From Pseudodesulfovibrio profundus (GTDB lineage Bacteria > Desulfobacterota > Desulfovibrionia > Desulfovibrionales > Desulfovibrionaceae), in contig NZ_LT907975.1 in assembly GCF_900217235.1 (NCBI RefSeq), positions 1,407,501 through 1,471,500 on the forward strand: 64,000 nt of DNA. Direction: 5' to 3'. Positions 9,801 through 17,628 of this stretch are shown here, piece by piece. The notes under the pieces are model-generated. The model made no database searches. It was not told the origin of the DNA and saw only the letters and a list, made by a program, of their open reading frames with translations. Position numbers and translations under genes: made by a program. Within the stretch, counting starts at the first letter, position 1, and each line of letters begins with the position of its first letter.

Positions 9801-9934
9801 CATTCAAACCCTTCATGGTACGAGTGGATTATCAAGACATTTTGTGAGGCAGAAGCAGGCAAACCAATGAGCCATACCCACACTACAATCAGTATGGAAA
9901 GGATCCACCGTAAGAGTTTGTCACTATTTCTCAT
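6896..9934 (-). CDS. Hybrid histidine kinase with ABC-type periplasmic sensor
   Basis: A 1012-residue membrane kinase. A signal/anchor segment (1-29) precedes a periplasmic ABC_sub_bind-like domain (about 32-310: VLIIHSYHEGFEWTDS, VFCGVNQF). Next come a membrane helix (about 333-355), two PAS domains (about 373-490 and 505-625), HisKA with phospho-acceptor His in NMSHEIRTPLNG, HATPase_c (DTGIGIPDD, GAGLGLAICKRL), and a C-terminal receiver (from about 890) with phospho-Asp in VVLMDIQMPVMDG. The sensor resembles the kinase at 22714. No HTH or output domain is attached, so a phosphorelay partner must exist elsewhere. The divergent PAS/LuxR gene at 10178 is a neighbour but has no receiver. Confidence 0.93.
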   Translation of the reverse strand: MRNSDKLLRWILSILIVVWVWLIGLPASASQNVLIIHSYHEGFEWTDSIMKGVDSIFGPLGGTVETHVEYMDSKRHTIERSYEFLRNTIQSKYRNIAFNLIVLSDDNALSFYKENVDLFGRTPTVFCGVNQFSPDMIDGLPWVTGVVEAVDIPGTIRLARKLIPRLSEVVVITDETPTGKANQKLLAAAIPLFEGEILFTTISGGDLSMEELKEELLDLSADTAVLVMNFHKDEVRSYYNEADYITQIVQASSRPVFGLWKHYMDYGVLGGSVVNGMLQGQEAAQVGMRLLVGEKISEIPVKTDSPNRTMINYSAFSRYGLSESNIPENAIVVGKPDTLYERYTLVFWVGLVAVVLQTIAIIYLLVMRGARRAAERNLHKTEQRFRLMAENMPVLIHAHDESGLIIYWNATCERVLGWTNEDIIGNPDFLNCLYPEPDLQDRVRRIHLGEMSYGDLELPVRTKNGGKRLIQWIDATQYVAVPGWTSWEIGVDNTERHIAESKLRDSEQRHRVIFEKSPMGMIRFSKEGVILDCNEHFAELMGAPVEQLIGFNSAKHSTPAMRAVLKRALAGESTSFEDYYVSVSGGKKTYLNVQFNPVEDGVSPTEVIATLWDASERKAAQDELRKAKDQAERFSRSKSEFLTNMSHEIRTPLNGILGMLQLMETTGLNSEQHEYVDAAVRSSERLANLLADILDLSRVEAGKLIIQYSPFSLRDSLQQICDMYRLTGEHRAVRLECRIDESLPQFVQGDAIRLQQVLTNLVGNAYKFTEKGSISLEAYVQGRMDYGECRVLFTVADTGIGIPDDKIESLFESFTQVSEGYTRSYQGAGLGLAICKRLVELMNGTLAIDSELGVGTTLYVSLPFAVAEQEVTVSDTESARGQGSQLSGLRILLAEDERVNSTVTNRLLEKSGHHVEVVENGRQAIAALQEDAFDVVLMDIQMPVMDGVEATKAIRGGQAGDRAKDIPIVAVTAYAMVGDREKFMAEGMDGYVVKPIEMDKMQATLGLILGAK

Positions 9935-10062
9935 TTCATGTGCCTGCCTATTTCACGATTTAAGCTCAACACTACCAATTATCCGATGCATGAACAATGA
10001 TAATGCTGTTCCCAATCGATAAATCAGATATCGGTGGCGCATAATCCGCACCACTCAGCCAT

Positions 10063-10080
10063 TTTCCAAGTACATGGAAA
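10063..10080. promoter_or_regulatory. Near-palindrome upstream of PAS/LuxR gene, possible operator
   Basis: TTTCCA-AGTACA-TGGAAA has 6-bp perfect arms and matches its reverse complement at 16 of 18 positions. It lies between the divergent kinase and regulator genes. Two tandem TACCC motifs follow at 10108-10112 and 10114-10118. Binding by any protein is inference. Confidence 0.4.
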
Positions 10081-10177
10081 TACGGTTGACTTTCGATACG
10101 GTTCCCCTACCCTTACCCTCTGAATCAGGGACGATGGGCAGGATCGCCCAATTGATATAATCTGCGCAGGAGACTCA

Positions 10178-11392
10178 ATGCATCCAGAAGACATGGAACT
10201 CATTTCCTTGGCCGATCCGGCCGATGTTGTGGAAGCGTGGAACGATGTCATTCTGTATACGGATGCCCAGGGAACTGTCGTGGATTGTAACGATCAGGAG
10301 CTTGGTTACCTCCCTGAAACACCCCGCGTCGGCACCCCGTTCTGGGAAGTCCTGGCTCTTGGAACCGACTCGCTGAACGCCACCCTCAAGCGTTTCTCTC
10401 CGTTACGTATCCATGAAATATCCTGCTGTGACGGACGAAGCTTTCTGCTGCGTATTATCCCGTTGTCTTCCGCACTCCCCTGTGATGGCGGGTTTGTTAT
10501 TATTGCCACGGACAACCGGCCCATGGAGGTCTTGTACGAAAGTTACGAGGAACGGCTAGAAGACAATATCGCAGCATGGTCCGACTCCATCACCTTGTTC
10601 AACGCCCTGTTCGATGCGGCCAAGGACTCCACTTTTCTGCTCGATGAATCGGGTATGATTCTGGCGGCCAACCGCTCGGCGCAAAAACAGAATGCCCGGT
10701 CCGAACAACGCCTCACTGGCAATGACTGCAAAATTCTCTTCGGCAAACGGTTCCACGCCCCGTTGCGCAACGCCATGCATGTCCTGAAGAACAAGGAACG
10801 GTGGACCAAAAACGTCGTTGCCATCGATGGCGAAGGCGACGGATACCCGGCTGAAGTGACCCTGCGCAAAATATCCTTCCAGAACTACGCACTGTTTCAG
10901 TTGAACCTGCACGACCTGACTGCGCACGTGGAACTCGAAGAAGATTTGCAGGAGAAAGAAGCACAGGTACTGGAAAAGGAAATAGCCCTGAAACAGGTTA
11001 TTCAGTCAGTGGAAGCGGAACGCAAAGAGCTTCGTGAGCAACTGACCGATCAGGTAAAAAAACAAATGCTTCCGGCCCTTGAGCGCATCACGAATTCAGA
11101 CACAGCCGAGGTGCGCGAGAGCTACAAGACCGTCATCGAAGATCAACTGGTGGACATGGCCAACGATCCATCAGGTGAATTTGACTCCGACTTATTGCGA
11201 CTCTCCCCGCGTGAAATGGAAGTCTGTCAGTTGATTCAGCTTGGTCGTAGCGGCAAGGAAATCGCCAATCTGCTCAACATGTCATTTGAGACCGTGCAGA
11301 CCCACCGCAAGAACATCAGGCGAAAACTCGACCTCCAGGGCAAAAAAGTCTCCCTTTTCAGCTACCTTCGTCAAAAACCCTCCCTGATTTAG
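10178..11392 (+). CDS. PAS-domain transcription regulator with LuxR-type HTH
   Basis: A 404-residue cytoplasmic protein with no signal peptide or membrane helix. Two PAS-like sensor domains (about 12-115 with DVILYTDAQGTVVDCN, and about 135-240 with DSTFLLDESGMILAANRSA) are followed by a charged coiled coil (about 245-300). The end is a GerE/LuxR DNA-binding domain (about 343-395: LSPREMEVCQLIQLGRSGKEI, then VQTHRKNIRRKL). There is no receiver, so it should sense a small molecule or redox state directly. It stands alone between a kinase and an amino-acid transporter operon. Inverted repeats lie just downstream and a near-palindrome upstream, which would fit autoregulation or control of 11700 onward. 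Confidence 0.88.
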   Translation: MHPEDMELISLADPADVVEAWNDVILYTDAQGTVVDCNDQELGYLPETPRVGTPFWEVLALGTDSLNATLKRFSPLRIHEISCCDGRSFLLRIIPLSSALPCDGGFVIIATDNRPMEVLYESYEERLEDNIAAWSDSITLFNALFDAAKDSTFLLDESGMILAANRSAQKQNARSEQRLTGNDCKILFGKRFHAPLRNAMHVLKNKERWTKNVVAIDGEGDGYPAEVTLRKISFQNYALFQLNLHDLTAHVELEEDLQEKEAQVLEKEIALKQVIQSVEAERKELREQLTDQVKKQMLPALERITNSDTAEVRESYKTVIEDQLVDMANDPSGEFDSDLLRLSPREMEVCQLIQLGRSGKEIANLLNMSFETVQTHRKNIRRKLDLQGKKVSLFSYLRQKPSLI

Positions 11393-11699
11393 ATTTCGGG
11401 TATACCTGAGTACCCGAAACATACCCTACCAGCCCCCTTGCAGGGTATGGTTAATCCTGCTTTCATACTCCCGAAAGCAATTTCAACCACACCCAAAGCA
11501 ACATGAGTATCGAAAACAAATGGTGTTTTACGCATATTGCTGACCTTGTCCTTGTCGCCATACCAGTTATGGCTGTTTTGATACTCGGACTATTCATCGT
11601 TTCCTCAAAAGGAGTACAGGTGAACAACACCCATCTGAAGCGTGGACAATTCATAACCATGCCTCGCAACTGCTATCTCATAATCCCATAGGAGACATC
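11393..11699. other. Intergenic region with paired inverted repeats before lysine-type operon
   Basis: 307 bp. It begins with two adjacent inverted repeats: TTTCGGGTA / TACCCGAAA (11394-11402, 11411-11419) and CATACCCT / AGGGTATG (11420-11427, 11442-11449). Neither has a T-run, so they look more like operators than a terminator. A 62-codon ORF at 11503-11691 has no visible ribosome-binding site and is not called as a gene. Confidence 0.6.
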
Positions 11700-12485
11700 A
11701 TGAAAAAAGCTATTCGTATGCTGGCCGTTCTCGCGGTCACGGTCTGTATTTTTGCCCTTGCTGGTTGTTCTGACGAAGAGGTGGATTCCCTCACCCGCGT
11801 CAAAGACAAAGGTGAGATCAGCTTCGCCATGAGCGGTGGGTATCCGCCTTTCAACTTCTACAACGACAGTAATGAGCTGGTCGGTTTCGACGTGGATGTT
11901 GCCAGGGAAGTGGCAACCCGTATCGGCGTTGAACTCAAGCCAGTCACCACCGAGTGGAGTGGCATCATCGAAGGACTTCGCTCCGGCGCTTACGACGGCA
12001 TTCTGGGTAGTATGGCCGTCACCGAACAACGCCTTGAAGTCGTCAACTTTTCCACGCCCTACTACTACTCTGGCGCACAGATGATCATCAAGAAAGGCAG
12101 CCCGTATACAGCCCCCGCCGACCTGAAAGGCAAGACCATCGGTGTCGTGACCGGTACCACCTTTGCCAAGGATGCTGAGAAGCTCGGCGCAGGCGACATC
12201 AAGCTGTACAAGGATGATACCCATACACTGACCGAACTGGATAGCGGCGTTGTTGATGGCGTCATCACCGACCGTGTTGTCGGCGTTAACGCCAAGAACA
12301 GCGGCAAGTTCGACATCAGCCTGCTGGGAATGCCGTTGCGCGGTGAAGACATTGCTGTTGCATTCCGCCAGGGCGACGACACCCTGCTTCAGGAAGTCAA
12401 CAAGGTCCTCAATGCAATGCACGAAGACGGCACGCTTTCCGAGTTCAGCCGCAAGTGGCTCAACACAGACGTAACCGTCAAGTAA
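11700..12485 (+). CDS. Polar amino-acid ABC transporter binding lipoprotein
   Basis: A 261-residue SBP_bac_3 protein. Signal peptide II with lipobox LAGC (Cys23) predicts a lipid-anchored binding protein. The mature part has GYPPFNFYNDSNELVGFDVDVA, MAVTEQRLEVVNFSTPYYYSG and VVDGVITDRVVG, all normal for the family. GGAGA precedes the ATG. It heads a run with permease, ATPase, kamA and ablB, so lysine or another basic amino acid is the probable ligand. That inference comes from context, not from residues. A GC-rich hairpin follows the stop. Confidence 0.92.
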   Translation: MKKAIRMLAVLAVTVCIFALAGCSDEEVDSLTRVKDKGEISFAMSGGYPPFNFYNDSNELVGFDVDVAREVATRIGVELKPVTTEWSGIIEGLRSGAYDGILGSMAVTEQRLEVVNFSTPYYYSGAQMIIKKGSPYTAPADLKGKTIGVVTGTTFAKDAEKLGAGDIKLYKDDTHTLTELDSGVVDGVITDRVVGVNAKNSGKFDISLLGMPLRGEDIAVAFRQGDDTLLQEVNKVLNAMHEDGTLSEFSRKWLNTDVTVK

Positions 12486-12499
12486 CGAAACACCCTTTC

Positions 12500-12535
12500 A
12501 TGGCGCGGCGTTTCATGGGGGAGGCGCCGCGCCAT
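12500..12535 (+). terminator. Intercistronic hairpin between binding protein and permease
   Basis: A perfect 11-bp GC-rich stem (12500-12510 with 12525-12535) and a 14-nt loop, without a T-run. It repeats the layout seen after glnH and probably protects the upstream mRNA or attenuates read-through. Confidence 0.7.
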
Positions 12536-12561
12536 TCAATATTCTTTCACAGGACAGGAAC

Positions 12562-13224
12562 ATGTACTTTGATTATACGGTACTCGCCAAGTACCTACCT
12601 TATTTCCTTCCCGCAGCATGGATGACCATCAAGGTCACGACGCTGGGTATTATCCTGGGCCTCGGCCTGGGGCTTGGGACGTCGTTTCTCCGCATTTCGG
12701 AAAGACGACTGCTCAATTTACCAGCACGAGCATATATATACATCATTCGCGGTACACCGCTGCTGTTGCAGTTGCTCTTCATTTACTTCGGACTGCGCAG
12801 CGTGGCCGGTCTCGATGCTTTGACTTCGGCCGTTCTTGCGCTCGGTATCCACAACGGCGCATATATCGCTGAGATTTTCCGCGGCGCCATTGTTTCCATT
12901 TCCGAAGGACAGATGGAAGCAGCACGAAGCCTGGGTATGCCGTACCAACGCGCCATGCTTCGCATCGTGCTTCCGCAGGCGTTCAAACGGGCGATCCCTT
13001 CGCTGGGTAACCAGTTCATTATCGCACTGAAAGACTCGTCGCTCGCCAGCACCATCACCATCAACGAGTTGCTGCTGAAGTCCCAGCAATTGGCTTCTTC
13101 CAACTTCATGATGATGGAAATGCTGTTCATCGCCGCCCTTTTCTACCTGCTGTACACTGCAATATTCAGCAAAACCTTCCGCATGATCGAAGCCCGACTC
13201 GATGTGGACAACCAACCGGCATAA
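12562..13224 (+). CDS. Polar amino-acid ABC transporter permease
   Basis: A 220-residue membrane permease of the HisM/GlnP family. [17 protein letters not shown] lies in the N-terminal half. The EAA loop is [12 protein letters not shown] with [18 protein letters not shown]. About five hydrophobic segments are visible. GACAGGA stands before the ATG, and the ATPase gene begins 2 bp after the stop. The single permease suggests a homodimer. It belongs to the 11700 binding protein. Confidence 0.93.
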   Translation: MYFDYTVLAKYLPYFLPAAWMTIKVTTLGIILGLGLGLGTSFLRISERRLLNLPARAYIYIIRGTPLLLQLLFIYFGLRSVAGLDALTSAVLALGIHNGAYIAEIFRGAIVSISEGQMEAARSLGMPYQRAMLRIVLPQAFKRAIPSLGNQFIIALKDSSLASTITINELLLKSQQLASSNFMMMEMLFIAALFYLLYTAIFSKTFRMIEARLDVDNQPA

Positions 13225-13226
13225 TA

Positions 13227-13964
13227 ATGAATCAAGATCCAGTTATTGAAATATCCGGCCTGAACAAGTGGTTTGGAGACAATCACGTTCTCAAAGGCAT
13301 TGACCTTGATGTCGAGGACTCGGAAGTGCTCTGCGTCATCGGAGCCAGTGGCTCCGGAAAATCCACCCTGCTCCGTTGCGTCAACTACCTGGAGACCTTT
13401 CAGGAAGGCTCAGTCAAGATCAAGGGGTGGGAAGTCACCGGCGACGAGAAGCGCATCAACAAGCTGCGCGCCCGTGTCGGAATGGTATTCCAACACTTCA
13501 ACCTCTTCCCGCACATGACAGTGCTCGGCAACGTCATCGAAGGGCCGACGCAAGTCCGAGGTATGAAGAAGAAAGATGCCAAGGACCTCGGCCGATTGTT
13601 CCTCGAGAAAGTCGGCCTGAGCGACAAGGAAGACGCCTACCCGAACCTGCTTTCAGGTGGACAGAAACAACGTGTAGCCATTGCCCGGGCATTGGCCATG
13701 GAGCCGGATGTCATGCTCTTTGACGAACCGACCTCCGCACTTGACCCGGAGTTGGTGGGCGAGGTGCTCACCGTCATGAAGGAACTTGCCGAAGACGGCA
13801 TGACCATGATGATCGTAACCCACGAGATGGGGTTCGCCCGTGAAGTCGCGGATACCGTGGCTTTCATGGACGAGGGCGTGATCCTCGAAAAGGATGCGCC
13901 GTCGGCAATGTTTGATATGCCTGCCGAGCCCCGGACTCAGGAATTCCTGAGTCAGATACTCTAA
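13227..13964 (+). CDS. Polar amino-acid ABC transporter ATP-binding protein
   Basis: A 245-residue ATPase with Walker [10 protein letters not shown] (about 36-44), Q-loop [10 protein letters not shown], signature LSGGQKQR, Walker [13 protein letters not shown] and switch His in IVTHEMGF. It parallels the glnQ product at 6095 but diverges clearly, so it is a separate family member. It is followed 13 bp later by kamA, with AAGGAG in the gap, which supports one transcript through uptake and lysine modification. Confidence 0.94.
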   Translation: MNQDPVIEISGLNKWFGDNHVLKGIDLDVEDSEVLCVIGASGSGKSTLLRCVNYLETFQEGSVKIKGWEVTGDEKRINKLRARVGMVFQHFNLFPHMTVLGNVIEGPTQVRGMKKKDAKDLGRLFLEKVGLSDKEDAYPNLLSGGQKQRVAIARALAMEPDVMLFDEPTSALDPELVGEVLTVMKELAEDGMTMMIVTHEMGFAREVADTVAFMDEGVILEKDAPSAMFDMPAEPRTQEFLSQIL

Positions 13965-13977
13965 CCAAGGAGACCTT

Positions 13978-15297
13978 TTGCCAATATTCACGGAACACCA
14001 ACAGGAAGTCGCGGAAACCCTTCGGGAAAGCGCGTCTAAATCGGACTGGACCAACTGGAAATGGCACATTCGCCATTCCATTAAAACTGTCGATGATTTC
14101 GAACGGGTGCTCGGCGTCACCTTCCCAGAGAAGAAGAAACGAATATTCGAGCAGACCGTGCGGAAGTTTCCCATGTCGGTGACCCCGTATTATCTGTCCC
14201 TGATCGATCCCGAGGATTACGAAAATGATCCCATTTTCCACCAATCCTTCCCCTCTGCCGAAGAGATGCGGATCGAACGTCACGACATGTCCGACCCTCT
14301 GCACGAGGATGAGGACAGTCCGGTACCGGGCATTACTCACCGGTACCCTGACAGGGTCCTGTTTCACATAAGCAACACCTGCTCCATGTACTGCCGCCAC
14401 TGCACGCGCAAGCGCAAGGTGGGCGACACGGATTCCATCCCGACAATGGGAGACATGGAGGCAGGCCTGGAATACATTCGGAATACGCCACAGATTCGTG
14501 ACGTGCTCCTGTCCGGCGGTGACCCGCTCATGCTCTCGGATGAAAAGCTGGACTGGATTCTGACCAAGGTTCGCGAAATTGAACATGTCGATGTCGTTCG
14601 TATCGGTACGCGCATGCCCGTGGTATTGCCCTACCGCATCACCGACGACCTTGTGAACATGCTCAAAAAGCACCATCCGGTCTGGATCAACACCCACTTC
14701 AATCACCCGAGGGAATTGACCGCCTCATCCCGCCGCGCTCTCCAGCGGATGGCTGACGCAGGTATCCCGCTGGGTAACCAGAGCGTACTGCTGGCCGGTG
14801 TTAACGACTGCCAGCGACTCATCAAGACTCTCAACCAGAAGCTGGTGAAAAACAGGGTTCGCCCCTACTACATTTACCAGTGTGACCTGTCCGAAGGGCT
14901 GACCCACTTCCGCACCCCCATCGGCAAGGGTATCGAAATCATCGAAAGTCTGCGTGGACACACCAGTGGATTTTCGGTTCCCACCTATGTGGTCGATGCA
15001 CCTGGCGGCGGAGGTAAAATACCGGTCATGCCCAACTATATCGTTTCGTGGGGCACCAATAAAGTGGTTCTCAGAAACTACGAAGGTGTTATCACGACCT
15101 ACAATGAACCGGCATCCTACGAGCCGAACTATTGTGACCGGGAATGCTCCTCGTGCAACCTCCAGCTCAAGGAGGAAGATGCCGAGGAAAAGGCTGTAGG
15201 TATCCAGAAGCTGTTGTCCGATTGGGACGACACCACCAGCCTGACCCCGGAAAACAAAGATCGCCTCGAAAGGAGAGGGGACGACGATGCAGCCTGA
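13978..15297 (+). CDS. kamA: Lysine 2,3-aminomutase
   Basis: A 439-residue radical-SAM, PLP-dependent enzyme that converts L-lysine to L-beta-lysine. It starts at TTG after AAGGAG. The [4Fe-4S] motif CSMYCRHC gives C135, C139 and C142. The PLP-binding lysine is K347 in PGGGGKIPV, and LSGGDPL is the SAM-binding region. C-terminal cysteines (CDRECSSC) match the zinc-binding end known in this family. The next gene is ablB, so the pair makes the osmolyte N-epsilon-acetyl-beta-lysine, known from methanogens and some bacteria under salt stress. The upstream ABC genes likely provide lysine. It overlaps ablB by 11 bp. Confidence 0.96.
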   Translation: MPIFTEHQQEVAETLRESASKSDWTNWKWHIRHSIKTVDDFERVLGVTFPEKKKRIFEQTVRKFPMSVTPYYLSLIDPEDYENDPIFHQSFPSAEEMRIERHDMSDPLHEDEDSPVPGITHRYPDRVLFHISNTCSMYCRHCTRKRKVGDTDSIPTMGDMEAGLEYIRNTPQIRDVLLSGGDPLMLSDEKLDWILTKVREIEHVDVVRIGTRMPVVLPYRITDDLVNMLKKHHPVWINTHFNHPRELTASSRRALQRMADAGIPLGNQSVLLAGVNDCQRLIKTLNQKLVKNRVRPYYIYQCDLSEGLTHFRTPIGKGIEIIESLRGHTSGFSVPTYVVDAPGGGGKIPVMPNYIVSWGTNKVVLRNYEGVITTYNEPASYEPNYCDRECSSCNLQLKEEDAEEKAVGIQKLLSDWDDTTSLTPENKDRLERRGDDDAA

Positions 15298-16126
15298 TCA
15301 GGTCAAGAAAATTGACAACTCCATCGTGCAGCACGGTCCGGCAAACGACCGCGTCTACCTGATGAAGCTCAGTCATGACGACCTGCCCGATATCGTCGGA
15401 AAAGTGTACGATCTTGGCAGGCAGCATGGCTATACCAAGCTCTTTGCCAAGGTTTCGGCTGATGCTGCACCCCACTTCACCAAGTATGGGTTCGTGGACG
15501 AAGCCCGGGTTCCCAACATGTACAAGGGAGAATCCGCAGGCCTGTTCATGTGCAAATATCTGGATCAGGACCGATCGGTTCCGGGCAACATCACCCGCAT
15601 CTCGGAAGTACTCAACTGTGCCGAGGGGCAGGACACCGTTCCTGCGCCCTCGGGCAGCGAAGTGCGAATCGAACGGCTTCGACTGGGCGATGTGGAAGCC
15701 CTGGCTGCTCTGTACGATACGGTCTTCGAGACATACCCGTTTCCCATGCACGACCCGAACTTTGTCCGCGAGTGCATGGAAGATGAGACCGTCTTCTTCG
15801 GCATTTACTCCGAAGACAAACTGGTAGCGGCTGCTTCCGCGGAAATGGATACCGACTGGCAGTGTGCCGAGATGACGGACTTCGCCACCCTGCCCGAGTA
15901 TCGGGGCAATGGCGCTGCCACACATCTGCTGTATCACATGGAGGATGCGCTGGCCGATCTCGACATACACACGTTGTACACCATCGCCAGAGCGGAAAGC
16001 TTCGGGATGAACATCGTCTTCTCCCGATGCGGATACACCTTTGGCGGCACCCTGCACAACAACACACAAATTGCCGGGAAACTGGAGAGCATGAATGTCT
16101 GGCACAAGCAGATCGGAACTAGGTAA
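15287..16126 (+). CDS. ablB: Beta-lysine N6-acetyltransferase
   Basis: A 279-residue protein with the AblB layout: a family-specific N-terminal half ([49 protein letters not shown]) and a C-terminal GNAT acetyl-CoA domain (about 125-270, with [22 protein letters not shown]). It acetylates beta-lysine to N-epsilon-acetyl-beta-lysine, a neutral compatible solute. AGGAGAGGGGACG precedes the ATG inside the end of kamA, so the two are translationally coupled. Its own end overlaps the YitT gene by 32 bp. Confidence 0.94.
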   Translation: MQPDQVKKIDNSIVQHGPANDRVYLMKLSHDDLPDIVGKVYDLGRQHGYTKLFAKVSADAAPHFTKYGFVDEARVPNMYKGESAGLFMCKYLDQDRSVPGNITRISEVLNCAEGQDTVPAPSGSEVRIERLRLGDVEALAALYDTVFETYPFPMHDPNFVRECMEDETVFFGIYSEDKLVAAASAEMDTDWQCAEMTDFATLPEYRGNGAATHLLYHMEDALADLDIHTLYTIARAESFGMNIVFSRCGYTFGGTLHNNTQIAGKLESMNVWHKQIGTR

Positions 16127-16991
16127 AGGACCACAGTTTCGCCTCGACTTCTACTATTCGACCTGGTGGAACTTACTGCTTATCACTGTCGGCACCCTGA
16201 TTGTCACCATTGCCATCAAGGGAATAGCTGTACCTCACGGGTTCATTCCGGCTGGAGTTTTCGGCCTGGCGGCGCTGATCTACTATATGACGGATTGGCT
16301 GTCGCCAGGCTGGTTGAACTTTCTGTTCAACGCCCCTCTTTTCATCTTCGCATGGTTCAAGGTCAGTCGGCGATTCTTCCTGTACAGCCTATACAGCATC
16401 GCATCCACCACGGTATTCTATGAAATGATACCGGTGACGATACCGGTGCAAAACGAACTGTATGCAGCCATTGCCAGTGGTGTAATAACCGGTTTCGGAG
16501 CCGGTCTCGTGCTGCGTTCTCTGGGGTCCAACGGCGGTCTCGATGTGGTGGCAGTTTACCTTTATCAACGGTATAATATTGGCATCGGGCGTATCTACCT
16601 GATGTTCAATGCCCTGCTGTTCAGCTTCAGTTTGTACCGTCTGTCACCAGACCTTGTGATCGCATCTCTGATCATGGCCTTCATTACGTCGGTATTGGTG
16701 GAGCAGACGCTTTCCCTCTTCAACCAGAGGAAGGTCGTCTTCATCGTCTCCAACAAGGCGGACGAGATAAGCGATGACATTTTATACCAATTGCGGCAGA
16801 GCGCCACGTTTCTCAAGGGATTTGGGGCATACTCGCGGCAGGAACGTAATGTACTGATGACTGTGGTCAACAACCTGCAGCTCAAGAAGCTTGAAGAAAT
16901 CACCTTCAATCACGATGAAAATGCGCTGTTCATAGTGGAAAACACGTTCTCGGTTATCGGTTCGAGTTTTTCCAGAAGAAAAATCTACTAG
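16095..16991 (+). CDS. YitT family membrane protein (DUF161/DUF2179)
   Basis: A 298-residue protein with about five or six membrane helices in the first 210 residues. One contains the family motif GFGAGLVLRSLGSNGGLDVVA in two overlapping pieces. A soluble C-terminal DUF2179 domain follows (about 215-285: VVFIVSNKADEISDDILYQL, GAYSRQERNVLMTVVNNLQL). The biochemical role of YitT proteins is not settled, and ion or small-molecule transport has been suggested. The start lies 32 bp inside ablB, so it is part of the osmolyte operon, and a role in export or retention of the solute is a testable guess. Confidence 0.88.
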   Translation: MSGTSRSELGKGPQFRLDFYYSTWWNLLLITVGTLIVTIAIKGIAVPHGFIPAGVFGLAALIYYMTDWLSPGWLNFLFNAPLFIFAWFKVSRRFFLYSLYSIASTTVFYEMIPVTIPVQNELYAAIASGVITGFGAGLVLRSLGSNGGLDVVAVYLYQRYNIGIGRIYLMFNALLFSFSLYRLSPDLVIASLIMAFITSVLVEQTLSLFNQRKVVFIVSNKADEISDDILYQLRQSATFLKGFGAYSRQERNVLMTVVNNLQLKKLEEITFNHDENALFIVENTFSVIGSSFSRRKIY

Positions 16992-17062
16992 CCAGGCTGA
17001 GAGTTATGGCATCGCAGGAATAAATCCTTTAGAATGATGCAAAGAATCAAGGAGCCTGGAAT

Positions 17063-17431
17063 ATGAATGACGGACAGCTGAATAATCGATTGAAAGATGA
17101 AACACTGCTTGCAGAGATCGTCGCGAGTTTGCCTGTGGCCGAAGCCGATGATAATGCACCCTTCAGGCTCAAGGTAATGACCGAAGCTTTGAAATGGGCG
17201 CAAACTGCGCATGCGCAGGACATCACCCTGGCTCTGGGGCCCATGCCAAAAGCCTCGGATTCAGCCATTGTCCTGCGCGAACTGGAAAAGCGGGAGGACT
17301 ACCGGGCATTTCAGCAGTGGTGGATCAACAATCTGGGCGAAAAGCCCATTGAGATTGAACGCTACATGGATTGGATCGAAGCAATCCGACTCCTGATTCG
17401 CAAAGTGGATGAGCAGTCCAAAGAGAATTAA
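17063..17431 (+). CDS. Conserved-looking hypothetical protein, 122 aa
   Basis: I do not recognise a family. AAGGAG stands before the ATG, codon use matches the neighbours, and a canonical terminator follows, so it is a real gene. The product is soluble, acidic and helical, with no cysteines, signal peptide or membrane segment. A C-terminal Trp/Ile-rich stretch (FQQWWINNLG, YMDWIEAIRLL) may be a binding surface. It stands alone between the osmolyte operon and the interrupted binding-protein gene. Confidence 0.75.
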   Translation: MNDGQLNNRLKDETLLAEIVASLPVAEADDNAPFRLKVMTEALKWAQTAHAQDITLALGPMPKASDSAIVLRELEKREDYRAFQQWWINNLGEKPIEIERYMDWIEAIRLLIRKVDEQSKEN

Positions 17432-17434
17432 TCG

Positions 17435-17464
17435 AAACCGGCCCGTTAGCGGGTCGGTTTTTTT
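17435..17464 (+). terminator. Terminator after the 122-aa gene
   Basis: AAACCGgCCCG and CGGGtCGGTTT form a stem with one mismatch and a TTAG loop, followed by seven T. Confidence 0.88.
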
Positions 17465-17628
17465 ATACCCACTCCCCCTCCCCTGTCCCATACATCATGG
17501 GCAACATTCGCATTTTTTATTTAAGCAGCAAAAGTCCCAAGAGCTGTGGCTCCTTCCCTATAACCGCGTTTACGCAAATAGTAATCCATGCTATGAGCCG
17601 ATGATTCATCTTTAAAAAGGGTTTCCGC

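Noticed and set aside
11503..11691. 62-codon ORF with a hydrophobic stretch before the lysine-type operon
   Set aside because: No visible ribosome-binding site and no recognisable family; it ends just before the real start at 11700. Possible but not supported.
11393..11699. Lysine riboswitch before the lysine-type operon
   Set aside because: The leader shows simple inverted repeats only; no conserved L-box core sequences are seen.
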